A DNA stretch of 21,147 nucleotides from Microbotryomycetes sp. JL201. Its lineage: Eukaryota > Basidiomycota > Microbotryomycetes. The notes under the pieces were generated by a model that had not been told where the DNA came from, did not search any database, and saw nothing but the letters and a program-made list of their open reading frames with translations. The stretch covers positions 1-21,147 of the forward strand of contig JAQYUZ010000081.1 of the NCBI GenBank assembly GCA_033819885.1, read 5' to 3'. Of this stretch, positions 8,784-18,260 are shown piece after piece (position 1 is the stretch's first letter; each line of letters opens with the position of its first letter). The translations under genes and the position numbers were made by a program.

Positions 8784-11700
8784 TTATTTATCCGGCCGGG
8801 ACGGTGACAAGTCGTGGTCCCCGAGCGGCACCATAACCTTGCTGGACGACAGTGGATGTGCGCGCGAATCGAGAGCGTCAAGCGAATAGTCTTGAGGTGT
8901 GCCCGCTACGTTCTCGTCGACGGCCATCGCGATTCCGTTCGTTGCCTCGCCTTGCGCCGGATCGGCTGGTCCTGGGTAGTGAAACCGGATGTGGCGGGCA
9001 ACGGTTGGAGCTCTAGCACAGTCATGAGCTAAAGCCAAATGCTCTTCTTGATCGCTGAGCCCCTTTGCAACCGTCTTCGTCGTCAAAACTCGAAGACGTT
9101 TTGGCACGGGCGATGGCGACTTGCGCTCGCTCACCACATCCTCAGCATCCACCAGCGGCGAGCTCGCGGCTTCTGGTGCACCTTCAAGTTCCATTCTCGT
9201 CGCAGATCCAGGCTCGTCGGGCATGGGCCCCGAAAGCGTCGTAAAGGTCGGAAGCTGGGTTTGTGACGGAGGTAAAGGCGATGGCGACGGAAAGTTGATG
9301 CGCCGAGCAGCCGCGTGATTTGGATCGCTTACGTCAGGATCCGGCGCGGATGAATCATCTTCGTTTGCTACAATATTCGAAGCTCCCGACGCCATGCTAG
9401 TGCTAGGGTGACAAGCAGCTGGAGCTGTAGGCTCGGCGGCAGTACCTTCTTCTTCTTCTTCTTCGTCATCGTCACTGAGGATGAGTGTTTCTGGCTCTGC
9501 TTTCTGTCCCCTCCTGAGCCGCTTCTTCGGTTGCGAAGTCGCCTGTTTCTCAAGGGTGACTACTTGGGCCGCTGCGACTTGTGCCAGCCTCGCAGTGTCT
9601 GCCTCAACTCGCATCTGTTTCTTGCGAGCCTTCTCTTCCCGCTCTCTTGCCAGTTGCTCTTCAATTGGTTTCTGAGTTTCGAGCCACTCTTTGCTGAGCG
9701 AGCTGATCTCCTCGCGCATGATGCGTCGCTTCTGTGCCGCGTCCTTGCCACTCCACAAGTCGTGCACTTGTTGCTCGAGCTCAGCTTTGCTAATTGCGTC
9801 TTTCGGCTTTCTCGACCGCTGCGACCGCTGCCAAGATCTCCGAGAGTTAGTATCACGTTGGCCGAACCGACTCGTAGACACACTATTGCAAACTGCGTGA
9901 GCATCGTCGGCTCTGCCAAAAAGCGCTCGACATAGTGAAGAACGTAGAGACCACAATCGCTGAAGTTATTTTGCAGCGGGACCTGCATCGGCACAGCCTT
10001 GTCAGTGCAGAGCAATCAGTGTGCACGCATGCAAGTGACCCACATTTACTGTCACCCCTTCTATTCCAGTTTCGGCCCAGCTGCGGTCAATTGAGATCTG
10101 TTTCTTGTCTTGTGCCTCTCGGATCAAGTACTCCCGCAACCTTTTCTGAACGGCAGGGTGCGTGTTGCCGAGCGAGTCAAATACGAGAATGAAGCATCTG
10201 CGCAAGTTGTGGTCAGCCATGTGCAACGGCATTTTTGCGCTGTAGCACACACCTTTGATCAAAGCTTTGCAAGAGCGTGTCTTCGACGATAACAGGTGCA
10301 GAGCTCGGCGCTGGACTGGGTGACTTGGCGTCAGGTGGATGCGATGATGGAATGATTGGAGTCGGTGTCTTTTTTAGATGCGGGGGAGGCTTGGACCCAA
10401 CTTCAGTGAGCGTGGATTCGTCCGTCATCGAGTCGATAACGCCGGTGTCCTGAACGATTGCAGGAGCCTGCGGAGCGCCCTCAACCAGTTGGTTAGAGAC
10501 TATCAAGTCGGACTCTGCGTCGTCGTCCTCAGCTTCCAGCTGTGGGGTGCCGCTCTCCGGCGAAGACACGCTCTCGTCTTGCAGCCCGTCATTGCTCGCA
10601 TTGGCCGGGTCGGGCGCTGACGCGTGCGCCACACCATTCAGTAAGCCTGGTCCGTCCCGTATCGCTGTGTCGTCTGGAGCTGGTGAGATGGCGGGCGATT
10701 CGCTTTGCACCCTGAGCTGCTCAGCAGCAACTTGGCGCGTCACGCGAGTTTGGGGCGGGCTCGCAACTTCAGGTGATGACACATGGGGCAAGATCGCCCC
10801 AGCATTGACGATGATGGCCAGATACCAGTGCATGCTATAAAGTGCGAAGTTTCAGCGTGAGTTGCGCCAAAGAGGGTACAACAAACCCACTGCTCATTGA
10901 TTGGGACAATGATGTACTTCTTGGAGAACAAGTCGAATCGTTGGGTCCACTTTTTGACCGCAGTATAATTGTCGATTGGCCTGGCTCGGCAAATGGTCAG
11001 CTTGATTCACCAGCCTCCGATTGATCGTACGTACTGCCCGTCCTTGCCAGTGATTTTCTTCTTTTGCGTCAGTTTTTTAAAAAAGTATGGACTGAACACA
11101 TGAATTGTGTCGGGAAAAATCCCGCTGATATCCGGCTCTCGTTTGGTCACCTGATTGACGATGCGTCTGAAAGACTAACATTAGCACGAGGCCGCCGGGA
11201 AGCAACTCGAGCAACGCACTTGAGGCCGAAGTCGATCAATGTATCGTTCAAAAATTCTCCCTCCGCCAGTCGTTGAGTGTCACCGTGCGTGAGGGTCACA
11301 ACGCCGGGGCCGCCACTTGGATAGGTCAGAACCCTTGAGACAGATATGTCAACGTTTCTGTCTTGCTCACAAAAAGACATCGCTCACACTTTGTCTAAGG
11401 GTGTCGCGTCAAGTTCAGTGGTTGGAGGGGGCTGAAGCGTTGAAGCGTATTGCGATGTCGAAGCACGTCCAGATCGTCGCCTGCCTGTCGTTTGATCAGC
11501 CGACTCGACCAATGGAGAGAAGCTGTGCGGATCAAAGTAAGTTTCGCTTCCGCGCAAGCTTTCTCGATCTTGCACTTACTTGAGCAAGCTCTGTTTAGGG
11601 TCCGCTGTAGGAACGTCTTTCGTTCTCGATTGCATTGCGATCTTCGCCGTCTTGGCGGCGTCTGAAGTCCTCTGTATCGAAGCTTTATGTAGCTCGAGAG

Positions 11701-13411
11701 CTCGCTCCATCTGCTGGGAGACGATAGCCGGACTTGAGCAGTCTTTCGTCAGTGGGCCTGGGAACGGACGTCTGAAAGAGCACGTACTCCAGCTTCTCCA
11801 AAGGCACGCGGGAAGGATTTTTCCCCCAGGTTTCGAGTAAACGCAGAAAGTGCTCTTGCCGCTGAGAATGCGCGTAGAATGTTAGATGAAGAGGACTGTC
11901 TGCGTCAACTGCCGAGAAAAGGTACAGTCAGGAGAGCCCACTCGAGCGTTTCTTGACGCACTTGACTGCGTTCGCGCATGACCACATTCTTGGAGGATCC
12001 CGCGTATCACTTCGCTTGAGCCCATCTCCATCTCCTTGAGCACAAATCTCAACAAAATGGAGTCGTTCCGTGAGTCAATTCCGTAGGAAACGAATGCAAC
12101 GTGCCGCCTTTTGAATTCGCACACCATCTTTGAGCCGAGCCCAAGCACCGACACTCTATGAGTATCTGGGGCGCCTTGTCCCGAGTGAAGTATGATCGTG
12201 TATCCTTCCTGCGGGTCCGAAGGCATGAGATTGTCGAAGCTGAAAGTGAACGCTTTCATCTCGGTCAGAAGGTTTGGTGCTTTGCTGGCGAGCACCGTGT
12301 CGAACTCATTGTCAGCCGTTGTAGCAGCACTCGCAGCCCTCTGTTTGGCTTCACGCGAGGGCGCTCCTCGTGCTCCCTTGAGAAATAGTCAGCGGTCGTA
12401 GGGACGAGTTAAGAAGGAAAGACTGACTTTGGGCCGCATCTTAGTTGCCATCTTGGCTGCCGGCGTTGCGGTGGATACTATTTTATCTGCTGCCATTACT
12501 GCTGGCATACTCAAGGGATCCTCCGAAGTGCGTCGCTCTGTCGCTTGCATCTTGGCGGCGCGTTTCTCATCCTTGCGACGTTCTGCGCCATTCAGTCGGG
12601 CTTTTTTGCGCGCCGGGCCGTTCGCCTCGTCAGAGAAATTCTGAATGTCATCCTCTTGGAGTTTTTGGTCCAGTATTTGCAACTCATCGTCCGACTCGGG
12701 GTAGTTAGGTTCCGCCTTGGTTTTGCCCTTGGCCATGTTTTGAACCGCCTTTTTGGACGCTCGAGGCGCGAAACTTGCAGCTGATTGAGAAGATGCGGCG
12801 GTTGTGGAACGATTTCCAGCTGTATAGAATTGAGCTATGAGGTGTGTCACGACCTCTTCAGACCGCATCAGAAAGGGCAGCTTACTCGTAGAAGTAGGCT
12901 GAAAATGGCCAGACATCGGTCCCGACGATCCAAATTGTGACCTGTGCTTCTCGACGCTCTTCTTGGCGTCGTTGAACGTGCTGGCGTGAAGCCTTGCCCG
13001 ACTCTGCTTTTGGTTGCTGGGTCCTGCCTCTGCATCAACAAAGTTTGACGATTGCCAGGGACCAGCATGGCCTCCTGGGAGCAGGATACGTTGTTTCCTA
13101 CTGGCTTTGCTCTCTGGATCTTGAGGATTAAAGGCGACGCCTTGCTGAGGCATGTCGCCCCGGCCACTGGTGGCGTTCAATGACGCTAGCCTCGCCGGCG
13201 CGTTCTTGACAGCGAGAGATTCCCAAGCCTCGACTTTGATCCTGACGTCGCCTTTACGCTGGTGGGTCAGCCTTGTTTTTACGCGCACGCCGCTGCTGTG
13301 ATGTGCTCGAGCTTGTCCGTGCTGGCCGTGAGCCGGTCCTCCGTAAGGCGGTGTCTCGGTCTGCACGTCGTCGTCTTTGGTCAAGTCAAGGTGGTCCGGC
13401 GAGCTCTGCAT
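8784..13411 (-). CDS. ULP2: Ulp2/SENP6-7-like SUMO-specific cysteine protease
   Basis: About 12 exons encode roughly 1,340 residues: 12428-13411, 11962-12376, 11784-11908 and one to 11580 (junction unresolved), then 11388-11522, 11220-11333, 11035-11166, 10891-10980, 10253-10834, 10044-10197, 9884-9982 and 8784-9827. The C48 catalytic domain starts at VLTYPSGGPGVVTLTHGD...EGEFLNDTLIDFGLK. It continues through HVFSPYFFKKLT and DLFSKKYIIVPINE to the catalytic His in HMHWYLAII, Asp in CFILVFDSLG, Gln in VPLQNNFSDCG and Cys in the same motif. About 175 acidic, Ser/Pro-rich residues separate His from Asp, as in the Ulp2/SENP6-7 branch with its inserted loops. Long N- and C-terminal tails are polar. 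The C-tail has LILSDDDEEEEEE, a textbook SUMO-interacting motif. Expected role: nuclear removal of SUMO chains. The intron at 9828-9883 has a perfect TACTAAC branch. Confidence 0.88.
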
Positions 13412-13445
13412 CAAGCACAGTCAGTTGTGGCACCGACCCGGCCAT
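13386..13445 (-). other. Short upstream ORF overlapping the SUMO protease start
   Basis: An ATG at 13445 opens a 19-codon frame that runs out of frame across the protease ATG at 13411 and stops at 13386. It could limit initiation. Alternatively, a 28-nt splice (GTGCCA...GATGCAG) would join its first four codons in frame to the protease, but that intron is implausibly short. Confidence 0.35.
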
Positions 13446-13855
13446 AACGAGCGAGCCGTCGGGTCAGGGCCTGTAAAGTACCATAGACGGGGGGCCAGTG
13501 TATCACGAGTGTGTGCCTCACATATACAAGCGCTTTGGAGCTGATTTCGGCGTCCGTTGTGGTGAATGGCGCTCGCGAACGAGCCGCTCATCCGCCGCGC
13601 GTCCTCCGTTGCGCTTGCAGGGCCGCTGCGATGGCCTGTATGCCACGGTCGGACGCCTCAGTCACAGACAGGGCAAATTCCGCGCGTCGGACTTGGCGCG
13701 TCGCCACAGCGTCTGTCAAGTAGTCACAATTTGGCTGCGAGCAGCACTCGAACTAAGACGTCGTGCGACGATGCAGCTCGACGTTTTGTTGTACCGGATT
13801 CAGACTGTGTGCTCGAAACTCATGCTAGTTATCAATGTGGTGTATGAATAACTTT
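13412..13855 (-). promoter_or_regulatory. Intergenic: promoter of the SUMO protease
   Basis: A 444-bp gap lies between the stop of the mitochondrial K+/H+ exchange-related gene and the protease ATG, both on the minus strand. A plus-strand open frame at 13498-13851 has no recognisable motif and an arginine-rich, shadow-like composition. No tRNA or repeat is seen. Confidence 0.4.
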
Positions 13856-15137
13856 CTATTTTCCTTTCGAGTCGCCCTCAAGTTGCTTCAGTCGTTCTGC
13901 TGTCTGAACTACAGCCCTTTTAAGCTCGCCTGCCTCTTCTTCACCAAGATCAAAGGCTTCGCATATCCGCGGTACTTTTTCGACTGTCAGCAAAACCTCT
14001 TGGTGCTCCCCTTCTCCGTGATAAATCTTGTCGAGCACCTCGGCCGGCTTGACCTGAATCTGTGACGCCGACAACAGTTCACGCAGGTACTGAGACGCTT
14101 TCCATGCTGTCAAGAGGGACGTCAGCACAGTCAGCCCCTGGCAAGGCCGGCGACCAAGTTCCCACTTACCTCGCCAGTGACTCCACGCTCTCCACAGAAC
14201 GTAGAACAAAGGAAAGCTATGCGGCCAGGTCAGACATCATGCTTGACGAGTCCTTGTGGTGAGGGCCGACTCACTTTGGGACGATCGGCACGATCGCGAA
14301 TGGGAAAGTGAGCGGAGCGGCTCTGCGGCGAAAGCAGGTCAGCCTCAGAACGATCCTTGGACTGTACAGCAATCGACCGACATGAGACATTTCCACATTG
14401 CTTTTCGATGGTGTGGCTAGGTGACAGCGCTTGTAATTTAGCAAGGTGGGCACCAGCGGTATCCGCCACCGGCTCACTTCTCGATGATCCAATTGCTTGT
14501 ATAGAGACTCGACTAGGGTTTTCGGCTCAAGGAGACTTTTTGGATATAGCAATTCGACCTGAAGCAGCGACATTTGCAACGGTCAGTTTTGGGATGCGCT
14601 TGCGGCGTGCGCAACCGCCTAACCTGTTCGCCTTTCATGCCTGATTGATCTGTTGCGACCTGAGTCTTCTTCCAAGGCTTTGGCGACAGTGCTGGGTCAA
14701 TCGCCTTCAGAGCCCATTCCTGCAGAATTAGGGATGCAAAGCTTTCAGCTTCAGGCTTTGAACGAAAGCGCTGCGACGAAACGCACTTCATAGTCGATGC
14801 GGTCCATGAATCGGTCGCCCATCACATACGCGCGCCTCTTCCACGTGCCATCAGGCGCCTGCCCGAGCTTTTGCCAATTGTCTGCAGCCCAGCTCGTCGC
14901 CCTTGTGATCGGCGGCAGCTTCTTTGGCGAGCCATCGGCGTTTTTGAGCTCCACTTTGCCGACGGGGACACGCTTGGCATGCAGCAAGAATGCTGGAAGA
15001 GGCCTCGCCGCCTGCTGCGAGCCAGCGTCCGCTGAAGGCGAAGGCTGAGGCTGTGCTGCGATGGGCGACGACGTCGGAGGCGGCCTGGTCAACGGCAGCG
15101 CAAGCAGCTGCAGCCGTCGCATGCTTGTCGCCTGCAT
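13856..15137 (-). CDS. Mitochondrial K+/H+ exchange-related protein (Mit_KHE1 family, yeast Ydl183c-like)
   Basis: Supported exons are 14787-15137, 14660-14719, 14478-14558, 14275-14322, 14170-14216 and 13856-14106. Motifs run in family order: LQLLALPLTR at the N-terminus, a Pro/Ala/Ser-rich stretch, NWQKLGQ, GDRFMDRIDYEEWALKAIDP, LLYPKSLLEP, then the hydrophobic PLTFPFAIVPIVPNFPLFY and VLWRAWSHWRAWKASQYL. A charged tail with a leucine-rich helix follows. The family is linked to potassium/proton exchange across the inner mitochondrial membrane. The junction across 14323-14477 is not solved: the flanking exons differ in phase, so a small exon or a weak donor must lie there. The intron at 14559-14659 (101 nt) may also hide a mini-exon. 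The start could be 15137 or the in-frame ATG at 15122. Confidence 0.65.
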
Positions 15138-15369
15138 CCATCTAGTATGACTGGGCCTGAGACCTCCCTGCATCATGCCAACTCGGCTATCGTGCGAGGG
15201 TCCGAGCTTGAAAGTAGCAGCGAGGGCAACGCGGCCGAAATTGACACGACACAATAAATACAACAAAGAATAGTTGACTATCACATCAGCATACCATACC
15301 AAACCCGACTAACTTGACCATGGCGAGCCAAGCATGAGACGTGTCTAAGCGGCACGTGCGTCAACGAAA
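15138..15369 (-). promoter_or_regulatory. Intergenic: promoter of the K+/H+ exchange-related gene
   Basis: A 232-bp spacer between two minus-strand genes, AT-rich around 15244-15300. A CACGTG occurs at 15353-15358, close to the stop of the upstream gene. Nothing else is recognised. Confidence 0.35.
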
Positions 15370-15965
15370 TCATAGCCCAGAGCGCATACGATCGCGAGCT
15401 TCCTGTACACCACGACAAAGTCAGCATGCACAAAGTATTTCGACATTACGTGAAGCCCCGACAGCAGACTCGCCTTTGCAGCAATTTTGACGTTGCGCGC
15501 CACCGCTTCTTCAACTTGAGCACCGACAAGCTCATCATTGAGGGCCAAATATGCTCGAGTGAGTGGACCGCGCAGTCCATGAATGCGTTCTTGTATGGTC
15601 AGGGCCGTGTCCCTGGTGGTTCAGCCGTGCCAAAATCAGGCTCCGCCACTATGAGGTGAGCGCGCAAAGTCTCACCTTTTTGCTGCTCTTCGTAGCGCTC
15701 TTTCGCGGTGCAAATGCCCTTGACCGTCGATGTTGCATGACTTGAGTACCTGCGGCAGCAGTGGCCGCACGATAGCCTGCTGCAGCGGCCGCCGCCTGCG
15801 ATTCAGGCCGCCCGTCACCTTCTCATGGATGACAGGTGGAGACGGCTCTTTGCGTGCTTGTTCAGTAGCATGAAGATCTTGGCGCTCAGCGGGCGCTGTT
15901 GCAGCTGTGCTCGCCTGGACCGAGCCCGACTGCAGGCTGGCGTTGCGCCGCTTTCGAGTTGGCAT
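15370..15965 (-). CDS. Small basic coiled-coil-like protein, unrecognised
   Basis: Exons 15676-15965, 15474-15612 and 15370-15402 give 153 residues. The N-terminus is basic and disordered (MPTRKRRNASL). An arginine-rich segment (GGLNRRRRPLQQAIVRPLL) follows, then a likely amphipathic helix running through LHRERALRRAAKRDTALTIQ and LTRAYLALNDELV. I do not recognise the family; size and charge would fit a small nuclear subunit, but this is only an impression. The second intron (15403-15473, 71 nt) is modelled with a GC donor (AAG|GCGAGT), a CTGAC branch and GTACAG. If it is retained, the frame stays open to a stop at 15345 with a different hydrophobic tail. The gene shares a 267-bp divergent promoter with the LYR gene. 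Confidence 0.55.
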
Positions 15966-16232
15966 GGATCCCGTGAGTGAGGTCAATGCGTTTCACTGCA
16001 AGGGGCTGAGGGCGAGAGCGTGAAGGTTCGACGTTGGATTCTGCCGGAAAGGCCAGGTCACGTGCTCGTACGAGAAACGCGGAGTGTACTGTTTCGCTCA
16101 GTCTTTGAAAGCCAACGTCACGACCGTAGGTAGTGAGGCGATTCGCTTGGGTCTCGGGGTCGTGAGCGACGTGTGTGCTTGCAAACATTGTGGGCTCAAT
16201 TTCAGGTCGTACAGCTTTGACTGCCACGAATC
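15966..16232. promoter_or_regulatory. Divergent promoter with E-box
   Basis: These 267 bp separate two ATGs facing away from each other. A CACGTG palindrome lies at 16059-16064 in the context GGTCACGTGCT, the same 11-mer as upstream of the cyclopropane synthase. Confidence 0.5.
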
Positions 16233-17081
16233 ATGCCATCGCACACAGTGCTCGTCGCTGCAACGCATCGTATTCCCGTCCTTTGGTCTCTTTATCGCCC
16301 TCTCCTGCGGCTTGGTGCCATCTATGGTGGATCCGTATTGCTCGACCATGTCCGAAGAACATTCAGGCGTTCGCAGCGCCTCGGCAACTTGCAGCACATC
16401 AAAGTACAGCTGTCACGAATGCATCAAGTGAGCTTCATGACGTGACATGGCCTTCGTGCACAGCCCGGCCTTTGTCCTGAGACGTAGTATCCTGCAGCTC
16501 CTCGACACTTTGCAGTCAGCTTCGCGGGGCGGTATCTCAGCAAAACAGTCCTTACAGCACCTGATCCAGATGGAGGTTGCAAACGGGAAACGCGTGTCTT
16601 TGAAGGCACGACCAGAAGCGATCAAGGCGCCACCGAGAAGGACTCCTGGCATTATTTACCCTCAATTGATGCATCCGCCTCTGCCTCGACTCAAGCCACA
16701 GCCTCTTTCACTCAGCATGATGATTTTCAAGAGGCGAAAAGCCATTCAGAAACGGGCGGACGAGGCGACTTTGGCAAAAGCGCTCATCCAGGACGGACGA
16801 GAAGAAGCAATATTCGAGCACAGCCTTGGCATTCAAAAGTCGCGGGGAGACGAGCAGTATGCTGCAGAGTGGGCTGCCCGCCTTGCGGCCATCTCGAAAG
16901 CTGTCAAACTGGAATATGCTCGCAAAGACGTAAGCTCTACTTTGATTTCTTCCTGATGCTGTGAACTGAACGCAAGCCCTTGAAATCGCAGACACGCGTT
17001 AGTGAATACTTGCAACGTGGGGCGACTGCAGCGCACAAGCGACGAGTGCGGGCCCAACGCCGCGTGAAAGGCAACTTTTGA
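16233..17081 (+). CDS. LYR-motif (Complex1_LYR-like) mitochondrial protein
   Basis: Exons 16233-16427, 16498-16929 and 16992-17081 give 238 residues. The N-terminus holds the LYR motif at residues 20-22 (VLWSLYRPLLR), followed by LLDHVRRTFRRSQR and a helical stretch, the usual LYR three-helix beginning. LYR proteins bind the mitochondrial acyl carrier protein and help assemble respiratory complexes, Fe-S clusters or ribosomes. Which one this is cannot be told. The rest is basic, with proline-rich (PPRRTP, PRLKPQPLS) and charged helical parts, and it ends in a very basic tail (HKRRVRAQRRVKGNF). This is longer than classic LYRM proteins. The first intron (16428-16497, 70 nt) was chosen because its acceptor keeps phase; nearer AG sites lead to stops. 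Confidence 0.6.
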
Positions 17082-17380
17082 TTTTCGTACAACAATTGGA
17101 TGAGTCCGGAAGGGCGGGAAGGGCGAGACTCAGCATTCGGATTCCAAAGCGCAAACATGGCTTTCGACAGAAACGCGCTTTTGTACAAGTCGAAAGCAGA
17201 AGTCACGTGCTTTCGGCGGTTGGCCTACGCTTGACTCGATCTCCGCTACACACAACGAAGCGTTCCGAAGACTCCGCTCGAGATAGGCCTGTACGTTTGT
17301 GGCTGTGGGAGCGCGACTACCCTCTCGAACTTCGATACATCGCTGGCGCCAGCTCGGACATTGGACCGGGTTCCGACGCC
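17082..17380 (+). promoter_or_regulatory. Intergenic: promoter of the GNAT gene
   Basis: A 299-bp spacer with an E-box CACGTG at 17204-17209 (AGTCACGTGCT), about 170 bp upstream of the GNAT ATG. An open frame runs in phase from 17078 into the GNAT gene, but this stretch is not conserved-looking and is read as 5' untranslated. Confidence 0.45.
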
Positions 17381-18044
17381 ATGATCACCCTCACGGAGGC
17401 GACGATCGATGATGTGACACGACTCAGTGAGATTCACCGCTTGAGCTTTGGTCCGTCCTTGCTGTTCCAGCGGCTGTTTGGTGATGTGGATCCAGCAGAC
17501 ATGGCGGCTCACTTGCGCCAGCGTATGACGAGCTGGTTCTCTAATCCCAAATGTCTCATTTACAAGGCTGTTGACGAGCAAAACACACTCATGTCGTATG
17601 CAATGTGGGATGTACCCGAGCCAGAAGTGGGGTGGCCTGCGGATGTGCCGACTGTGGAGCGCCCGCGCAGCTTTCCTAACAATGCGAACCAAGAGTTGGC
17701 TCTCGATTTCTTCACGAAGCTGGACAAGCACGGCAAGGCGATTCCAGGGCGGCATTGGCGTGAGCGGTCCGCTCTAAACGGCATGAGCCGAACTTGATGT
17801 GCTTGGTTTCTATATGACAGACCTACAAATATTGGCGACAGACCCTGCGTACTATGGCAAAGGTGCTGGCTCGCGACTGTTGCTGGATGGCATGCGCCGG
17901 GCTCAAGAGCAAGGTCTCGCGATCTACCTGGACGCGACTGAGGCTGGCAAGCCTCTGTACGTCAAGTATGGCTTTGTCGAGTGTGCTGAACCAATTGCGC
18001 TGAAGGATGGCTCAACCTCTGTGAGCAGCGGCGAAGGAGCCTGA
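17381..18044 (+). CDS. GNAT-family N-acetyltransferase
   Basis: Exons 17381-17759 and 17821-18044, joined across a 61-nt GTGAGC...GACAG intron, give 200 residues. The protein begins ITLTEATIDDVTRLSEIH, a usual GNAT start. After the splice it has LQILATDPAYYGKGAGSRLL near residues 128-147, the acetyl-CoA-binding motif A (here YGKGAG). LYVKYGF near the C-terminus is the usual motif B. The family transfers acetyl from acetyl-CoA to an amine. The substrate is not evident; many fungal relatives of this shape are cytosolic acetyltransferases of small molecules. The start is the ATG directly preceding the conserved domain. Upstream in-frame codons are taken as untranslated. Confidence 0.88.
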
Positions 18045-18260
18045 TACTGGCGGTGGCTAATAAATTGTTGCGGCCCGTCGCAGGTGCAACCCATGGTGTG
18101 GAAGCCTGCAGAATAAGATAGAGCTTTAACTGTGCCATGCAGGACCCTGCCTGTAACAATGAAGTCGGGAATTAAATATCAGACTGATGCTCACTTAATT
18201 CGACGGTTGCCTCTGCTCAATGCAGCAGACGCACGGCCAATCATCCTACCGGGTCAACTC
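18045..18260 (+). promoter_or_regulatory. Intergenic: promoter/5' leader of DCP2
   Basis: A 216-bp spacer. An in-frame ATG at 18159 would add 34 residues to the N-terminus of DCP2. The added stretch has no family resemblance, so it is taken as leader. Confidence 0.4.

Noticed and set aside
9408-9935. A 175-codon plus-strand frame opposite the SUMO protease
   Set aside because: Its poly-Phe run is the complement of the acidic repeat in the protease. No start context, splice signal or motif supports it.
13730-13790. A possible tRNA B-box-like GTTCGAGT on the minus strand
   Set aside because: No matching A-box, acceptor stem or cloverleaf could be folded around it by eye.
13498-13851. A 117-codon plus-strand frame in the gap before the SUMO protease
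   Set aside because: It is Arg-rich with no motif, overlaps alternative frames of similar length, and sits where a promoter is needed.
15730-15760. A 31-nt intron (GTACTC...GTCAAG) in the small basic protein
   Set aside because: Removing it puts the next exon in a frame that does not join the following exon. Reading through keeps phase.
17078-17380. An N-terminal extension of the GNAT protein by about 100 residues
   Set aside because: The extension is low-information and basic, would reach back into the stop region of the LYR gene, and the GNAT fold begins normally at the ATG at 17381.
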